A DNA stretch of 64,000 nt from Echinicola strongylocentroti. Its GTDB lineage: Bacteria > Bacteroidota > Bacteroidia > Cytophagales > Cyclobacteriaceae. The position numbers and the translations under genes are program-made. The stretch is from positions 4,963,501 to 5,027,500 of the forward strand of contig NZ_CP030041.1 in the NCBI RefSeq assembly GCF_003260975.1. Reading direction: 5' to 3'. The notes below the pieces were generated by a model, which ran no database searches, had not been told where the DNA came from, and saw nothing but the letters and a program-made list of their open reading frames with translations. Below, one piece after another: positions 33,619 to 42,721 of the stretch; the stretch's first letter is position 1, and each line of letters starts with the position of its first letter.

Positions 33619-34695
33619 CTATGGCTTGATGCCTACCCGGTAATAGCCCCCTTCATTGCCTGCTTCGAATGCGGAATCCAGCTGTCCAAGAGGGAATTCT
33701 TTTCCTACGAGGCTTTCAAAGGGGTATTTTGATGCTGCAGCAGTGAGAAACTCAATGGCGGCGGCCAGATCTTCGGGGATGTAATTGTGCAGCCCCTTGA
33801 TGGTGAGGAGGTTTCGGACCAGGTATTCCGCATTGACCGATAAGTCCCTTTGCGGAAATACAGCACCCACCAGTACGATTGTCCCTCCAATTCCCAGTAA
33901 TTGAACACATTTTTCCATTGCTTCAGGTACTCCGGAGGTTTCGATAATGACATCTATTTCTCCATGGGTATCGATCAATTCCTTGCTTTCTAGCCCTTCA
34001 AATAGGAGGGTGTGATCTGCGCCAAAAGCCTTAGAAAATGCTACTTTTTCCGGGTCCAGGTCCTGGGCCCATACCTGTGCAGCACCGTTTTCTTTTGCCA
34101 TGGCGCATGCAGAAAGCCCAAGCATCCCGACGCCATTGACCAGTACGTTTTTACCTTTCAGGTTACCGGCAAGCCGGAGTGCACCAGCGATGGTGGCATG
34201 CGTGCAGTTTAGCGGAGCGGCTTCTTTTTCGGTGAGCGAAGAAGGTAGCCTAAAAATGGTCGTTCCTTTTCTTAGATGACAATGGCTGGAAAACCCCCCG
34301 TTCAGTTTGTATGTTTCGTTCATCTGCTCGTGGCCATACTTATAGAGCGCCTCTGATTTTTGGGGAAACCCTTTTTTTGAAGTGGGAGACAGCGGATCGT
34401 GGGCATAGACGGACCAGGTGATCTTGTCCCCTACCTTCAGTGGTGAGCCAAAGAAGTCTGTAACTCCTTCCTCCGCCAGCGCCTTGATAATACCAATGAT
34501 CTCATGGCCCAGGATGCTATGTCCACAGGATTGTCGGCGGCCATAAAAAGTATGTAGGTCACTGGCGCAGATCGTTGCATAGTGGTTTTTTACAAGTAAT
34601 TCACCTTCTTTTAATTGCGGTAGATCTATGGTAGCCGGTGAAAAAGGAGTATTGGCGTCCATAAATACCATTGCCTTTGCGGTTGTTGATGCCAT
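33619..34695 (-). CDS. MDR-type dehydrogenase of phosphonate clusters (TIGR03366 type)
   Basis: 358 residues. Catalytic zinc residues are present: C43 in ICASDLHTF, H64-E65 in LGHEIIG, and C164 in the later segment. Rossmann motif GVGMLG at 188-193. The structural-zinc lobe of alcohol dehydrogenases, normally four Cys near residues 95-112, has none (HDPLSPTSKKGFPQK), so that site is lost. Family context is phosphonate catabolism, possibly oxidising a hydroxyethyl- or related phosphonate, or handling the released aldehyde. It lies 64 nt upstream of the oxidase gene and 13 nt after the regulator. Confidence 0.85.
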   Translation of the reverse strand: MASTTAKAMVFMDANTPFSPATIDLPQLKEGELLVKNHYATICASDLHTFYGRRQSCGHSILGHEIIGIIKALAEEGVTDFFGSPLKVGDKITWSVYAHDPLSPTSKKGFPQKSEALYKYGHEQMNETYKLNGGFSSHCHLRKGTTIFRLPSSLTEKEAAPLNCTHATIAGALRLAGNLKGKNVLVNGVGMLGLSACAMAKENGAAQVWAQDLDPEKVAFSKAFGADHTLLFEGLESKELIDTHGEIDVIIETSGVPEAMEKCVQLLGIGGTIVLVGAVFPQRDLSVNAEYLVRNLLTIKGLHNYIPEDLAAAIEFLTAAASKYPFESLVGKEFPLGQLDSAFEAGNEGGYYRVGIKP

Positions 34696-34708
34696 GTTTT
34701 ATTCGTAA

Positions 34709-35293
34709 TTATCGTAATTCTATAAAGTAGATGACCAAGATGATGGCATCGGTTTTTTTGGTATTGACCGGCACATGGGGGAAATTTCCGTTGAAAAACA
34801 AGCTGTCCCCTTCTTCTAGGTCAAATGTGTGCTCACCGAGTTCGTATTTTAAGGAGCCTTTCACCACATAGAGGTATTCAAAACCGTCCGTAGATACCCT
34901 TTCGCGCTGGGAATTGCCCCTGATGGTCAACAGGGAGATTTCCATGGAAGATCGTTCTATTTTATGGTTAAGGATCAGTTCATAGTCAAAGCCTACAGCT
35001 GCTTCTTCTTTTTTGATGGATTGGTATTGGCTACGCTTTTTGAGTAGGTAACCGGGAAATTCCTTGTCACCCTTAAGGTCGGCAAAGAAAGCATTCAGGT
35101 CCACATCCAATGTGCTGAGGATTTGGATCAAAGAGGGGAGGGTAGGGAATACCCTTCCGTTTTCTATCTTGCTGAGCATGGCAATACTGATCCCGCTCTT
35201 GTCGGCCAGTTCTCCGAGCTTTAAATTGTGCGATTTTCGGATGTCTTTTATTTTGGCACCAATCCAGCTGGTGAGGTATTCAGAATTCTCCAT
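34709..35293 (-). CDS. XRE-family regulator with C-terminal cupin
   Basis: 194 residues from ATG 35293; a start 24 codons further up (35365) would run across the operator repeat. Residues about 10-65 form a Cro/CI-type HTH (LKLGELADKSGISIAMLSKIENGRVFPTLPSLIQI). Residues about 110-190 form a cupin barrel (FEYLYVVKGSLKYELGEHTFDLEEGDSLFFNGNFPHV) that likely binds a small ligand. First gene of the leftward phosphonate operon, and its upstream region holds two perfect copies of a 17-bp motif, so autoregulation is likely. Confidence 0.88.
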   Translation of the reverse strand: MENSEYLTSWIGAKIKDIRKSHNLKLGELADKSGISIAMLSKIENGRVFPTLPSLIQILSTLDVDLNAFFADLKGDKEFPGYLLKKRSQYQSIKKEEAAVGFDYELILNHKIERSSMEISLLTIRGNSQRERVSTDGFEYLYVVKGSLKYELGEHTFDLEEGDSLFFNGNFPHVPVNTKKTDAIILVIYFIELR

Positions 35294-35330
35294 AATGTAC
35301 TGTTTTATCGTATCGTGAAAGTACGGCTGA

Positions 35331-35347
35331 TTTTCCTTATATGAAAA
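35331..35347. promoter_or_regulatory. Operator motif copy 1 (phosphonate operon)
   Basis: TTTTCCTTATATGAAAA, a TTTTC/GAAAA inverted repeat, 37 nt upstream of the regulator start. Identical to copy 2 46 bp away. Presumed binding site of the XRE-cupin regulator. Confidence 0.6.
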
Positions 35348-35376
35348 TTCGGTTGAGGGATGCAATGTCGATATAT

Positions 35377-35393
35377 TTTTCCTTATATGAAAA
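35377..35393. promoter_or_regulatory. Operator motif copy 2
   Basis: Exact second copy of the 17-bp motif at 35331-35347. A weaker relative (12 of 17 matches) follows at 35397-35413 on the side of the divergent transporter gene. Confidence 0.6.
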
Positions 35394-35463
35394 TTAATTT
35401 CCCTTAATGAAATATTAACGCTATGATAATACCTTTAATAGCCTAGCAACCACCCGTTAAATC

Positions 35464-35471
35464 TACCTTTG
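35464..35471 (+). promoter_or_regulatory. Candidate -7 box for the MFS gene
   Basis: TACCTTTG fits the Bacteroidota -7 consensus TAnnTTTG and is 55 nt before the transporter start codon. The -33 element is not clear. Confidence 0.4.
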
Positions 35472-35526
35472 AAGAAGGATTAGGGTGTAAATTCATGCCT
35501 ATATTTTAATCGTTAGGAAAAATAAC

Positions 35527-36822
35527 ATGACTAAGCTAAATAGAATTTCCATTACCAAGACGGATTTGTTGCTCATGGGGGCGGCATTTATGGCTTACAC
35601 GGGAATGTATGCAGTGAGGAAGTCCTTTTTGGCAGGCCAATATGAAGGAATGGAACTCCTGAGTGACTTTCATTTTAAGACGCTGTTGATCATCAGTCAA
35701 GTGGTGGGTTATATGTTGTCGAAGTTTATAGGCATTAAAGTGGTATCAGAATTACCGGTCCAAAAGCGCTTTGCGGCGCTTGTGGGGTTAGTGGGGTTTG
35801 GGTTATTGATGCTCTTGTTATTTGCCTATGCTCCGGTTTGGCTTAAGCCTATTGCCATGTTTTTTAATGGACTTCCCTTGGGGATGATTTTTGGATTGGT
35901 GCTGGTTTACCTAGAGGGGAGAAAAAATTCAGAACTGTTGGTGGCGGGATTGAGTGCGACATTTATTTTCTCCACGGGCTTGGTCAAGACGACAGGGGTA
36001 TGGCTGATGCAGGAGTACCAGGTAAGTGAGGCCATGATGCCCTTTGTGACGGGAGCGATTTATTTTCCAATGTTTGTTCTGGCAGGATACGGGCTTAGTA
36101 AAAGTGGCGGGCCGACAGAGAGTGATAAGCTGCTAAGGACAGAAAGGGTTCCAATGAAAAAAGCAGAGCGAAAAGAGTTTCTGCGGCAGCATGGTTCTGC
36201 TTTTCTGGGTTTGGTGTTGATCTATGTAGTATTGACCGTGATCAGGGATTTTCGCGACAATTTTATCGTTGAATTCTGGGAGGAATTAGGGCTTTCCGGC
36301 CAGCCAGAGTTGATTACATTGACGGAGATCCCCATTGCCTTGATCGTTTTGGTCATATCGGCACTGGGGATTTTGATATTGGATAATAGGAAAGCCTTTA
36401 ATATTGGGATGGGGATGACAGTGCTGGGAGCTGTTTTGATGCTGGTGTCCACGGTCATGTTTAAAATGGGTCTGATCGGGGCTGTTGTTTGGATGGTCAG
36501 TTCTGGTTTTAGCGTTTACCTTCCCTATATCTTGTTCCACTGTCTGTTGTTTGAACGTTTTATCGCAGTACTGAAGTACAAAGGGACGGTGGGGTATTTG
36601 TTTTACATAGCAGATGCCTTTGGTTATTTGGCCAGTGTGGGCATTATGATTTTCAAGGAAACCATTCCCTATCACTATTCCTGGGTGGGATTCTTTACCA
36701 AGATCAATTTCATAGGAGGTTTGCTCATCGTCTTTTTGGTGGCTGTTTCTATGCTGGTGGTCAATACTGATATCATCAAGGTGAAATTACGAAAGCTATA
36801 TGGCGCATCGATCAAAGGATAA
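35527..36822 (+). CDS. MFS transporter, organophosphate-antiporter-like (DUF5690-type)
   Basis: 431 residues with about 12 hydrophobic segments. Near residues 22-34 it has AYTGMYAVRKSF, like the YYLxRKNF signature of the GlpT/UhpT organophosphate:phosphate antiporters, whose Arg binds the substrate phosphate. The following LLIISQVVGYMLSKFIGI resembles their second helix. It is divergent from the phosphonate operon and shares its control region, so uptake of an organophosphonate across the inner membrane, possibly in exchange for phosphate, is a reasonable inference. The large central loop (about residues 195-225) is charged. Confidence 0.75.
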   Translation: MTKLNRISITKTDLLLMGAAFMAYTGMYAVRKSFLAGQYEGMELLSDFHFKTLLIISQVVGYMLSKFIGIKVVSELPVQKRFAALVGLVGFGLLMLLLFAYAPVWLKPIAMFFNGLPLGMIFGLVLVYLEGRKNSELLVAGLSATFIFSTGLVKTTGVWLMQEYQVSEAMMPFVTGAIYFPMFVLAGYGLSKSGGPTESDKLLRTERVPMKKAERKEFLRQHGSAFLGLVLIYVVLTVIRDFRDNFIVEFWEELGLSGQPELITLTEIPIALIVLVISALGILILDNRKAFNIGMGMTVLGAVLMLVSTVMFKMGLIGAVVWMVSSGFSVYLPYILFHCLLFERFIAVLKYKGTVGYLFYIADAFGYLASVGIMIFKETIPYHYSWVGFFTKINFIGGLLIVFLVAVSMLVVNTDIIKVKLRKLYGASIKG

Positions 36823-36976
36823 ACCAAGGGCCGAATGGCCATAAAAGTTCTAAAAAGAAAAATTGACAACTATGTAAGAGGTTAGCCAAGAATCTTAAAC
36901 CTGCGAACCTTTACCTGTTAAAAATAAATGTCCACCTATAAAATATGCCTATGTGAAATCACTCCTTACTCTATAA

Positions 36977-37061
36977 ATGCATGAAGCCCGAAACTTAGAA
37001 ATTCCGGGCTCCTGTTAAGCTAATTTGTTCCAGTCGGCGATCGACCAAAACCTCGACTGGA
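36977..37061 (+). other. Two inverted repeats in the susC leader
   Basis: AGCCCGAAA with TTCCGGGCT (about 36986-37012) and TCCAGTCG (37029-37036) with CGACTGGA (37054-37061). They lie in the 285-bp gap before susC. The first could terminate the MFS transcript, although no T tract follows; the second may be a leader structure. Confidence 0.5.
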
Positions 37062-37107
37062 TGAAGTATCATTTAATGCGAAACATTAAAATCTAATTAT
37101 CAAAGAT

Positions 37108-40100
37108 ATGAAAAAAAATGTATCCCGATTTCTCATTCCCATGAGAATCTTGAAGACATTGGCTTTTTTTTCGTTAATAGGGCCATTATGTCTTTCTGCA
37201 AGAGCCGATCGGTTCGATGCACCTTTCGATTACCAAGCCACTAAAAACGTTACTGTCTCAGGGACGGTGGTGGATGAGAATAATTTACCGCTCCCAGGTG
37301 TGACCATTTTGGTAGAAGGTTCCGGTAAAGGTACGGTTACTGATCTGGATGGGAAATATCAAATTACTGTTCCCGAAGGTACCCAATTGACATTTTCATT
37401 TATTGGCTATACCAAACAGAAAGTAGCTGTTGGGGGGCGAAATATTGTCGATGTCACATTGGAGGAAGATGCCAAGGCCTTGGAAGAAGTAGTGGTTATT
37501 GGCTATCAGGAGGTAAAAAAAGAGAACCTGACGGGAGCCGTGGACCAAGTGACCTCTGAGGTGTTGAGTGATCGTCCGATCAGGGATTTGGGACAGGGGC
37601 TAAAAGGCCTAATTCCCAACTTGAACATTGGCCTTACTTCTGGCGCCCCGAATTCTACAGCGGATTTTAATATTCGTGGTTTTACAGGAATGAACTCCAA
37701 AGGCGCTCCGCTGATATTGGTAGATGGAGTGGCTCAGGATATCAATACGGTGAATCCGGAGGATGTGGCCAGCATCTCGGTGTTGAAAGATGCCGCATCT
37801 TCGGCTATATATGGTTCGAGGGCGCCTCATGGTGTGGTTTTGATCACTACCAAATCAGGAAAGGCCGGAGAAATGCAAATCAATATATCTTCTAATGTTT
37901 CTTTTTCCCAACGTATCGGTTTACCAGAAGGGATAAATTCTGTAGAATTTGCAAATGCTTGGAATGATGCTTTTGTCAATGCCCAGCAAGCGCCCTACCA
38001 CAGCGAAGAAACCATTGCTAAAATGCAAGCCTATCTCGACGGAACAAGTGATATAAATGCGGCAATTGACGTAGGTAATGGACGTTGGGGCGCTTGGGGA
38101 GACTTTCAGTTTGGTAATACCCAATGGCAAGATGCAGCGTATCGGGACTGGCAGGTCAATCAAAAGCATACCGTCAGCTTTAGCGGGGGGGCAGAAGATG
38201 ATAAGCTGAATTACTATGCCAGTATTGGTTGGAACCAAAACCAAGGCATTATGCATGAAATGCTCACTGACCAATTTAATCGGTACAATGCCACCCTGAA
38301 ACTATCCACAAAAGTGAATGATTGGTTAGGGCTGTCATTAAACAATCGGTACAGCAGAAGTGTTTCTGATCGGCCAAGCTACGGGAGTGGAGATTATGGT
38401 TTTACCGAGATGGTCGGGGGACGTGTATGGCCGACTGTGCCTTTTTACAACCCAGATGGTAACATGCCTTATAACAATCCTATTTTTAGGTACATGGAAG
38501 AGGGGAATGCATTGGATACCAAAGATGATTTTTGGACTACTGCATCCATTGATCTCACACCGGTAAAGGGATTGTTGATTAAAGGATCTTACTCTTTCAA
38601 TACGTACTCAAGGGATTACTCCAAGGCGCATAACCACATCACGGCCATTACCGATTATACGGACGAAGAAGGTACTTACTGGTACAACGAGTGGGCCTAT
38701 CAGAATTATCCTAACAGTTATGAATCCCGGTTCAATAGAGAGAATTACTCCCAAATTGATCTTTATGCCAATTATGATTTGAGCATCAATGATCATAGTT
38801 TTTCGGCTATAGTAGGTTACCAACAGGAGCTAAAACAGTTGAAAAGCCTATATGGTTATAAGACCAATTTGATAACAGAAGATATTCCTTCCCTAAGTAC
38901 AGCGATTGGTGAGGCGCCTTCAGTAGATGATGACCTGAGCCATTGGTCAACTAGGGGATATTTTGGAAGATTGAAATACAACTATAAGGAAAAGTACCTG
39001 ATCGAATTCAACGGTAGGTACGATGCCTCTTCCCGCTTTCCTACAGATACGCGTTGGGCATTTTTCCCATCTGTTTCAGCAGCATATAATATTGCCAATG
39101 AAGATTTTTGGTCGGTTGAGCAGATTGGATTACTAAAGATACGCGGATCATATGGTGAATTGGGCAACCAAAATGTCTCGAACTATGCCTATTTGCCGAC
39201 CATGGGGGTGACGGCCAAGACCCAAAATGTCCTTGGTGGTAGCAGGGTTCCAGCAGTGAGAATACCTGGTTTGGTCAGTCCGGATATAACTTGGGAAAAA
39301 CCAAGGACGCTGGACATCGGGATAGATATAATGGCCTTTAACGATCGTTTTTCCATTACTTACGATTGGTACCAAAGAACTATTTACGACCAAATCGGCG
39401 TAGCCGAAGAGTTGCCGGAGGTTTTGGGGACTAGCGCTCCACAAAGGAATAATGCAGTTTCAGAAACTAGAGGTTGGGAACTGTCCCTAGGGTGGAGAGA
39501 TAATGCAATATTGGCTGGTAAAGGGCTGAACTGGGGTGCCCGCTTTATTGTGTCTGATTACATTGGCTATGTCGTGGACTATGAAAATGCTTCCGGGTCA
39601 ATGAACGGGACATGGACACCTGGAGAAAGGTTTGGTGATATTTATGGCTATAAGGTGGATGGCATCGCTTCAAGTAGTGCTGACTTTACCAACAATGCCT
39701 CTCTTCACCGGTTGTACAGTGATTATTGGTTTCCTGGTGACCTGGTCTATCAGGACTTGGATGGCAATGGTATGGTAGGTAATGGCACAGACAGCTGGTA
39801 TAATAAAGGTGATTTGGTAAAACTAGGAAATTCCTCTCCAAGATATACTTATGGGGTTACTTTAACGGCTGATTGGAATGGGTTTGATATGCGGATGAAC
39901 TTTGAGGGGGTTGCTAAGCAGGATCTTTGGTTCTCGGGTCTGTACTATCAAGGTATAGACACTGGTGGGAGTATGTGGTTTTCTACTTTTATGAAACATA
40001 GTTTGGACTACTGGACTCCTGAAAATACAGGAGCTTATTTTCCGAGACCATATATGTCCAGTCAGTACGGGGGTAAGCTAAAAACCAACGATCAAATGCT

Positions 40101-40335
40101 CACCAATGCTGCTTACCTACGGTTCAGGACTTTACAGATGGGCTATACTTTTCCAAGGGTAATGATGAACAAGCTATTTATAAAGAAATTACGGGTGTTT
40201 ACCTCTATTGAAAATGTGGGCTTGCTAATGAACAAGTCCCATGTGAAGATTGATCCGATGTTGTTGAACAACAGCGGAGGTAGGACATATCCCCCACAGC
40301 GTACTTTCAGCGTGGGACTTAATTTGACATTCTAA
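37108..40335 (+). CDS. SusC-like TonB-dependent outer-membrane transporter
   Basis: 1075 residues. Signal peptide, carboxypeptidase-like regulatory domain (VSGTVVDENNLPLPGVTILVEG, about 50-120), TonB-box-like EEVVVIGYQ, plug domain with LVDGVAQDINTVNPEDVASISVLKDAASSAIYGSRAPHG landmarks, then a 22-stranded barrel ending in VGLNLTF. It imports a large organic ligand captured by SusD, powered by TonB. The neighbouring genes (phosphoesterases, sulfatase, phosphonate operon) suggest a phosphorylated or phosphonylated and sulfated ligand and not a plain glycan. Confidence 0.95.
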   Translation: MKKNVSRFLIPMRILKTLAFFSLIGPLCLSARADRFDAPFDYQATKNVTVSGTVVDENNLPLPGVTILVEGSGKGTVTDLDGKYQITVPEGTQLTFSFIGYTKQKVAVGGRNIVDVTLEEDAKALEEVVVIGYQEVKKENLTGAVDQVTSEVLSDRPIRDLGQGLKGLIPNLNIGLTSGAPNSTADFNIRGFTGMNSKGAPLILVDGVAQDINTVNPEDVASISVLKDAASSAIYGSRAPHGVVLITTKSGKAGEMQINISSNVSFSQRIGLPEGINSVEFANAWNDAFVNAQQAPYHSEETIAKMQAYLDGTSDINAAIDVGNGRWGAWGDFQFGNTQWQDAAYRDWQVNQKHTVSFSGGAEDDKLNYYASIGWNQNQGIMHEMLTDQFNRYNATLKLSTKVNDWLGLSLNNRYSRSVSDRPSYGSGDYGFTEMVGGRVWPTVPFYNPDGNMPYNNPIFRYMEEGNALDTKDDFWTTASIDLTPVKGLLIKGSYSFNTYSRDYSKAHNHITAITDYTDEEGTYWYNEWAYQNYPNSYESRFNRENYSQIDLYANYDLSINDHSFSAIVGYQQELKQLKSLYGYKTNLITEDIPSLSTAIGEAPSVDDDLSHWSTRGYFGRLKYNYKEKYLIEFNGRYDASSRFPTDTRWAFFPSVSAAYNIANEDFWSVEQIGLLKIRGSYGELGNQNVSNYAYLPTMGVTAKTQNVLGGSRVPAVRIPGLVSPDITWEKPRTLDIGIDIMAFNDRFSITYDWYQRTIYDQIGVAEELPEVLGTSAPQRNNAVSETRGWELSLGWRDNAILAGKGLNWGARFIVSDYIGYVVDYENASGSMNGTWTPGERFGDIYGYKVDGIASSSADFTNNASLHRLYSDYWFPGDLVYQDLDGNGMVGNGTDSWYNKGDLVKLGNSSPRYTYGVTLTADWNGFDMRMNFEGVAKQDLWFSGLYYQGIDTGGSMWFSTFMKHSLDYWTPENTGAYFPRPYMSSQYGGKLKTNDQMLTNAAYLRFRTLQMGYTFPRVMMNKLFIKKLRVFTSIENVGLLMNKSHVKIDPMLLNNSGGRTYPPQRTFSVGLNLTF

Positions 40336-40354
40336 GCTATAAAAACTAATAGAC

Positions 40355-42190
40355 ATGAATAATTTTATGATCACTAGGCTTCTGGCCTTGGTAGCTTTCG
40401 TTGCCATGATGAGCAGCTGTAATGAAGACTTCTTGGAAAGATATCCACAAGATGAGATATCCGATGCGGTTTATTGGACCACGGAAAAAGACCTGGAAAA
40501 TTATGTAAATGGCTTATATGACATTCTTCCTTCCTACAGGGGATATGCGCCGAAATATGCATGGGAAAATGGAACTGATAATATGATCGGAGATGATAGA
40601 GGGGTGTCCATGATCAATGACAGGATTTGGAATATGGACGGAGATGCTCCCGCAAGTAGTAGTACTTGGAATGGTGGCTACGATAACCTCAGAAAAATCA
40701 ACTATTTTCTAGAGCAAAAAGATAAGGTTGGTGAGGATGTCCTTGCCAATGCAAGTACTCAACACTATATAGGTGAAGCTTTGTTCTTCAGGGCTTGGGT
40801 GAACTTTGACCTACTGAAATCCTTTGGAGGTGTTCCTTATATTGATAAAGTACTGGGGACTGAGTCTGAGGAATTGTACACGACTAGGATGGGGAGAAAT
40901 GAGTTTGCCCAAAAAATCATTGAGGACCTGGATGAGGCGATTCAAAAATTGCAGTGGAGCGGCAATGGGCCAGCTGCGGTATCCATGAGGATTACCAAAG
41001 AGGCAGCATTGGGGTTCAAAACCCGGGTAGCACTTTTTGAAGGTTCTTGGGAATACTATCATGACAAACATGACACGCCCTTTAATGCTGAAGGGCAGAA
41101 TGGGGCTAGTTTCCTTAACCAAGCTATTGATGCCAGCCAAGAGTTGATGGGGTATCTTGGTGAAAATATCTATAGTACTGACTATAGAACACTGTTTAAT
41201 CAAGACCACTATTATGATATACCCAGCGTATTACTGTACCGCGAGTATTTGCCAAGTGACGGGATTGGTCATAGGTGGTGGAATTACAATGGTGCAGGCG
41301 GTGGAGGAATAGGCCTTACCAAATCCCTGGTGGATGATTACCTTATGGCAGACGGAACACCTATCGAGATGAGCGTTGATTATCAAGGAGATGAGCGCCT
41401 GGAACTTGTAGTGGCGGGTCGTGATCCGCGATTGGCGCAAACGATTTATCATCCTGGTCAGGGAACGCTGGGAGAGATCATTGGCTCCTCATATGAAGGG
41501 ACAGCCCCGGGGATTACCAGTACGATCACCTATTACAAGTGTTCTACAGGTTATTTTTGCTATAAAGGTGTGGCACCTCAGGATGCAGTATATAGTGGTT
41601 CACCTGCTGGACAAGGGTTGATTTATCTAAGGTATGGTGAGGTGCTCTTGGCCAATGCAGAAGCCAAGGCTATTTTGGGTACGATAACACAGTCCGATTT
41701 AGATCAAACGATCAATGTGCTCCGTGGACGTGTGGGAATGGCTCCATTAGATATGGCTGTAGTTGCTTCCTGGGGTGGTGATTATCAGAAACGCTATCCC
41801 AATGAGAGTAACCTTATCAATGAAATCAGAAGAGAGCGCAGGGTGGAATTGGCAATGGAAGGGCAGCGTTTTGACGATCTTCGGAGATGGGCATCACTGG
41901 ATCAACTGATCGGGTGGGTGCCTCGTGGAGCTAAGGGGCAGCAGTACCTGGATTATGCAAATTCTCCTGAAGGCCAATCAGTGGGGTACTCCTTGAGTCC
42001 TGCTGATATTTACACCGACAGTAATGGGTATTTACTGCCTATTGGTCACAGGTCTGATTTTCAGGAGGGAGGTACGGGTTTCGTCTTCAGTGCTGAGAGA
42101 GATTACCTGAGTGCTATTCCCAGGGCTCAGATCGTGTTGTATCAAGAAAAGGGAGGAGTCAGTTTAGCGCAAAACCCTAACTGGAATTAA
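40355..42190 (+). CDS. SusD/RagB-like nutrient-binding lipoprotein
   Basis: 611 residues. Lipobox MMSSC with Cys near residue 22, followed by NEDFLERYPQDEIS, the normal start of a mature SusD. TPR-like helices and the conserved C-terminal INEIRRERRVELAMEGQRFDDLRRW motif (about 495-515) are present. It forms the lid of the SusC transporter. 19 nt after susC, so one operon. Confidence 0.95.
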   Translation: MNNFMITRLLALVAFVAMMSSCNEDFLERYPQDEISDAVYWTTEKDLENYVNGLYDILPSYRGYAPKYAWENGTDNMIGDDRGVSMINDRIWNMDGDAPASSSTWNGGYDNLRKINYFLEQKDKVGEDVLANASTQHYIGEALFFRAWVNFDLLKSFGGVPYIDKVLGTESEELYTTRMGRNEFAQKIIEDLDEAIQKLQWSGNGPAAVSMRITKEAALGFKTRVALFEGSWEYYHDKHDTPFNAEGQNGASFLNQAIDASQELMGYLGENIYSTDYRTLFNQDHYYDIPSVLLYREYLPSDGIGHRWWNYNGAGGGGIGLTKSLVDDYLMADGTPIEMSVDYQGDERLELVVAGRDPRLAQTIYHPGQGTLGEIIGSSYEGTAPGITSTITYYKCSTGYFCYKGVAPQDAVYSGSPAGQGLIYLRYGEVLLANAEAKAILGTITQSDLDQTINVLRGRVGMAPLDMAVVASWGGDYQKRYPNESNLINEIRRERRVELAMEGQRFDDLRRWASLDQLIGWVPRGAKGQQYLDYANSPEGQSVGYSLSPADIYTDSNGYLLPIGHRSDFQEGGTGFVFSAERDYLSAIPRAQIVLYQEKGGVSLAQNPNWN

Positions 42191-42213
42191 GTATTAACAA
42201 AACCTTAAATGTT

Positions 42214-42636
42214 ATGAAAAATAAAATTGTATTGGTGGTCTTGGCGCTTGCTATGGTTTCTTGTGGGCAGCGGGTAGAGCTCGATGAAGGTCAGTGGGGC
42301 GTTCATGCTGATATTACTAGCGGCGCATTCTTTTATAAATGGGAGTTGAATGACATTACGCTAGCAGAAGGAGATGTAGAAGGAGCCAGAAGGGAAGATG
42401 TCACGGTCTCTACTGATGTAAATACCGAAAATCAACAGGTAGTCACCACTATTAATGCCGAAGAGGACTTGAGTAGAATGGCGTGCTATATCTATCATGA
42501 TGGAGTGAAAGTAGAACCCCTTGCTGGTGCTCCCGCGCTTGGAGTAGTCAGTGATTATTCCACAGGTGAATTTACCTATAGGATTTATTCTGCCAACGGG
42601 GAGTTTAAGGATTGGACGATTGTGGTTACCCAATGA
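42214..42636 (+). CDS. Small surface lipoprotein, SusE/F-position
   Basis: 140 residues; signal peptide with lipobox AMVSC (Cys at about 17). The mature part is beta-rich, with one Ig-like or DUF5018-like domain (FYKWELNDITLAEGDVEG ... FTYRIYSANGEFKDWTIVVTQ). It follows susD by 23 nt, the place where PULs encode accessory surface binding proteins. A strong terminator follows 22 nt after its stop, so it closes the susCD transcript. Confidence 0.75.
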   Translation: MKNKIVLVVLALAMVSCGQRVELDEGQWGVHADITSGAFFYKWELNDITLAEGDVEGARREDVTVSTDVNTENQQVVTTINAEEDLSRMACYIYHDGVKVEPLAGAPALGVVSDYSTGEFTYRIYSANGEFKDWTIVVTQ

Positions 42637-42657
42637 TAGTTTGTTTGTTTGGATTGG

Positions 42658-42702
42658 AGAAGGTGGTCAGCCTGTGATTATGGGCTGGCTCCTTCTTTTT
42701 TG
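42658..42702 (+). terminator. Intrinsic terminator after the susCD operon
   Basis: AGAAGG (42658-42663) with the following TCAGCC pairs with GGCT and CCTTCT (to 42696), and the hairpin is followed by a run of T. Confidence 0.8.
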
Positions 42703-42721
42703 TTGATTGTTAATTTAGCGT

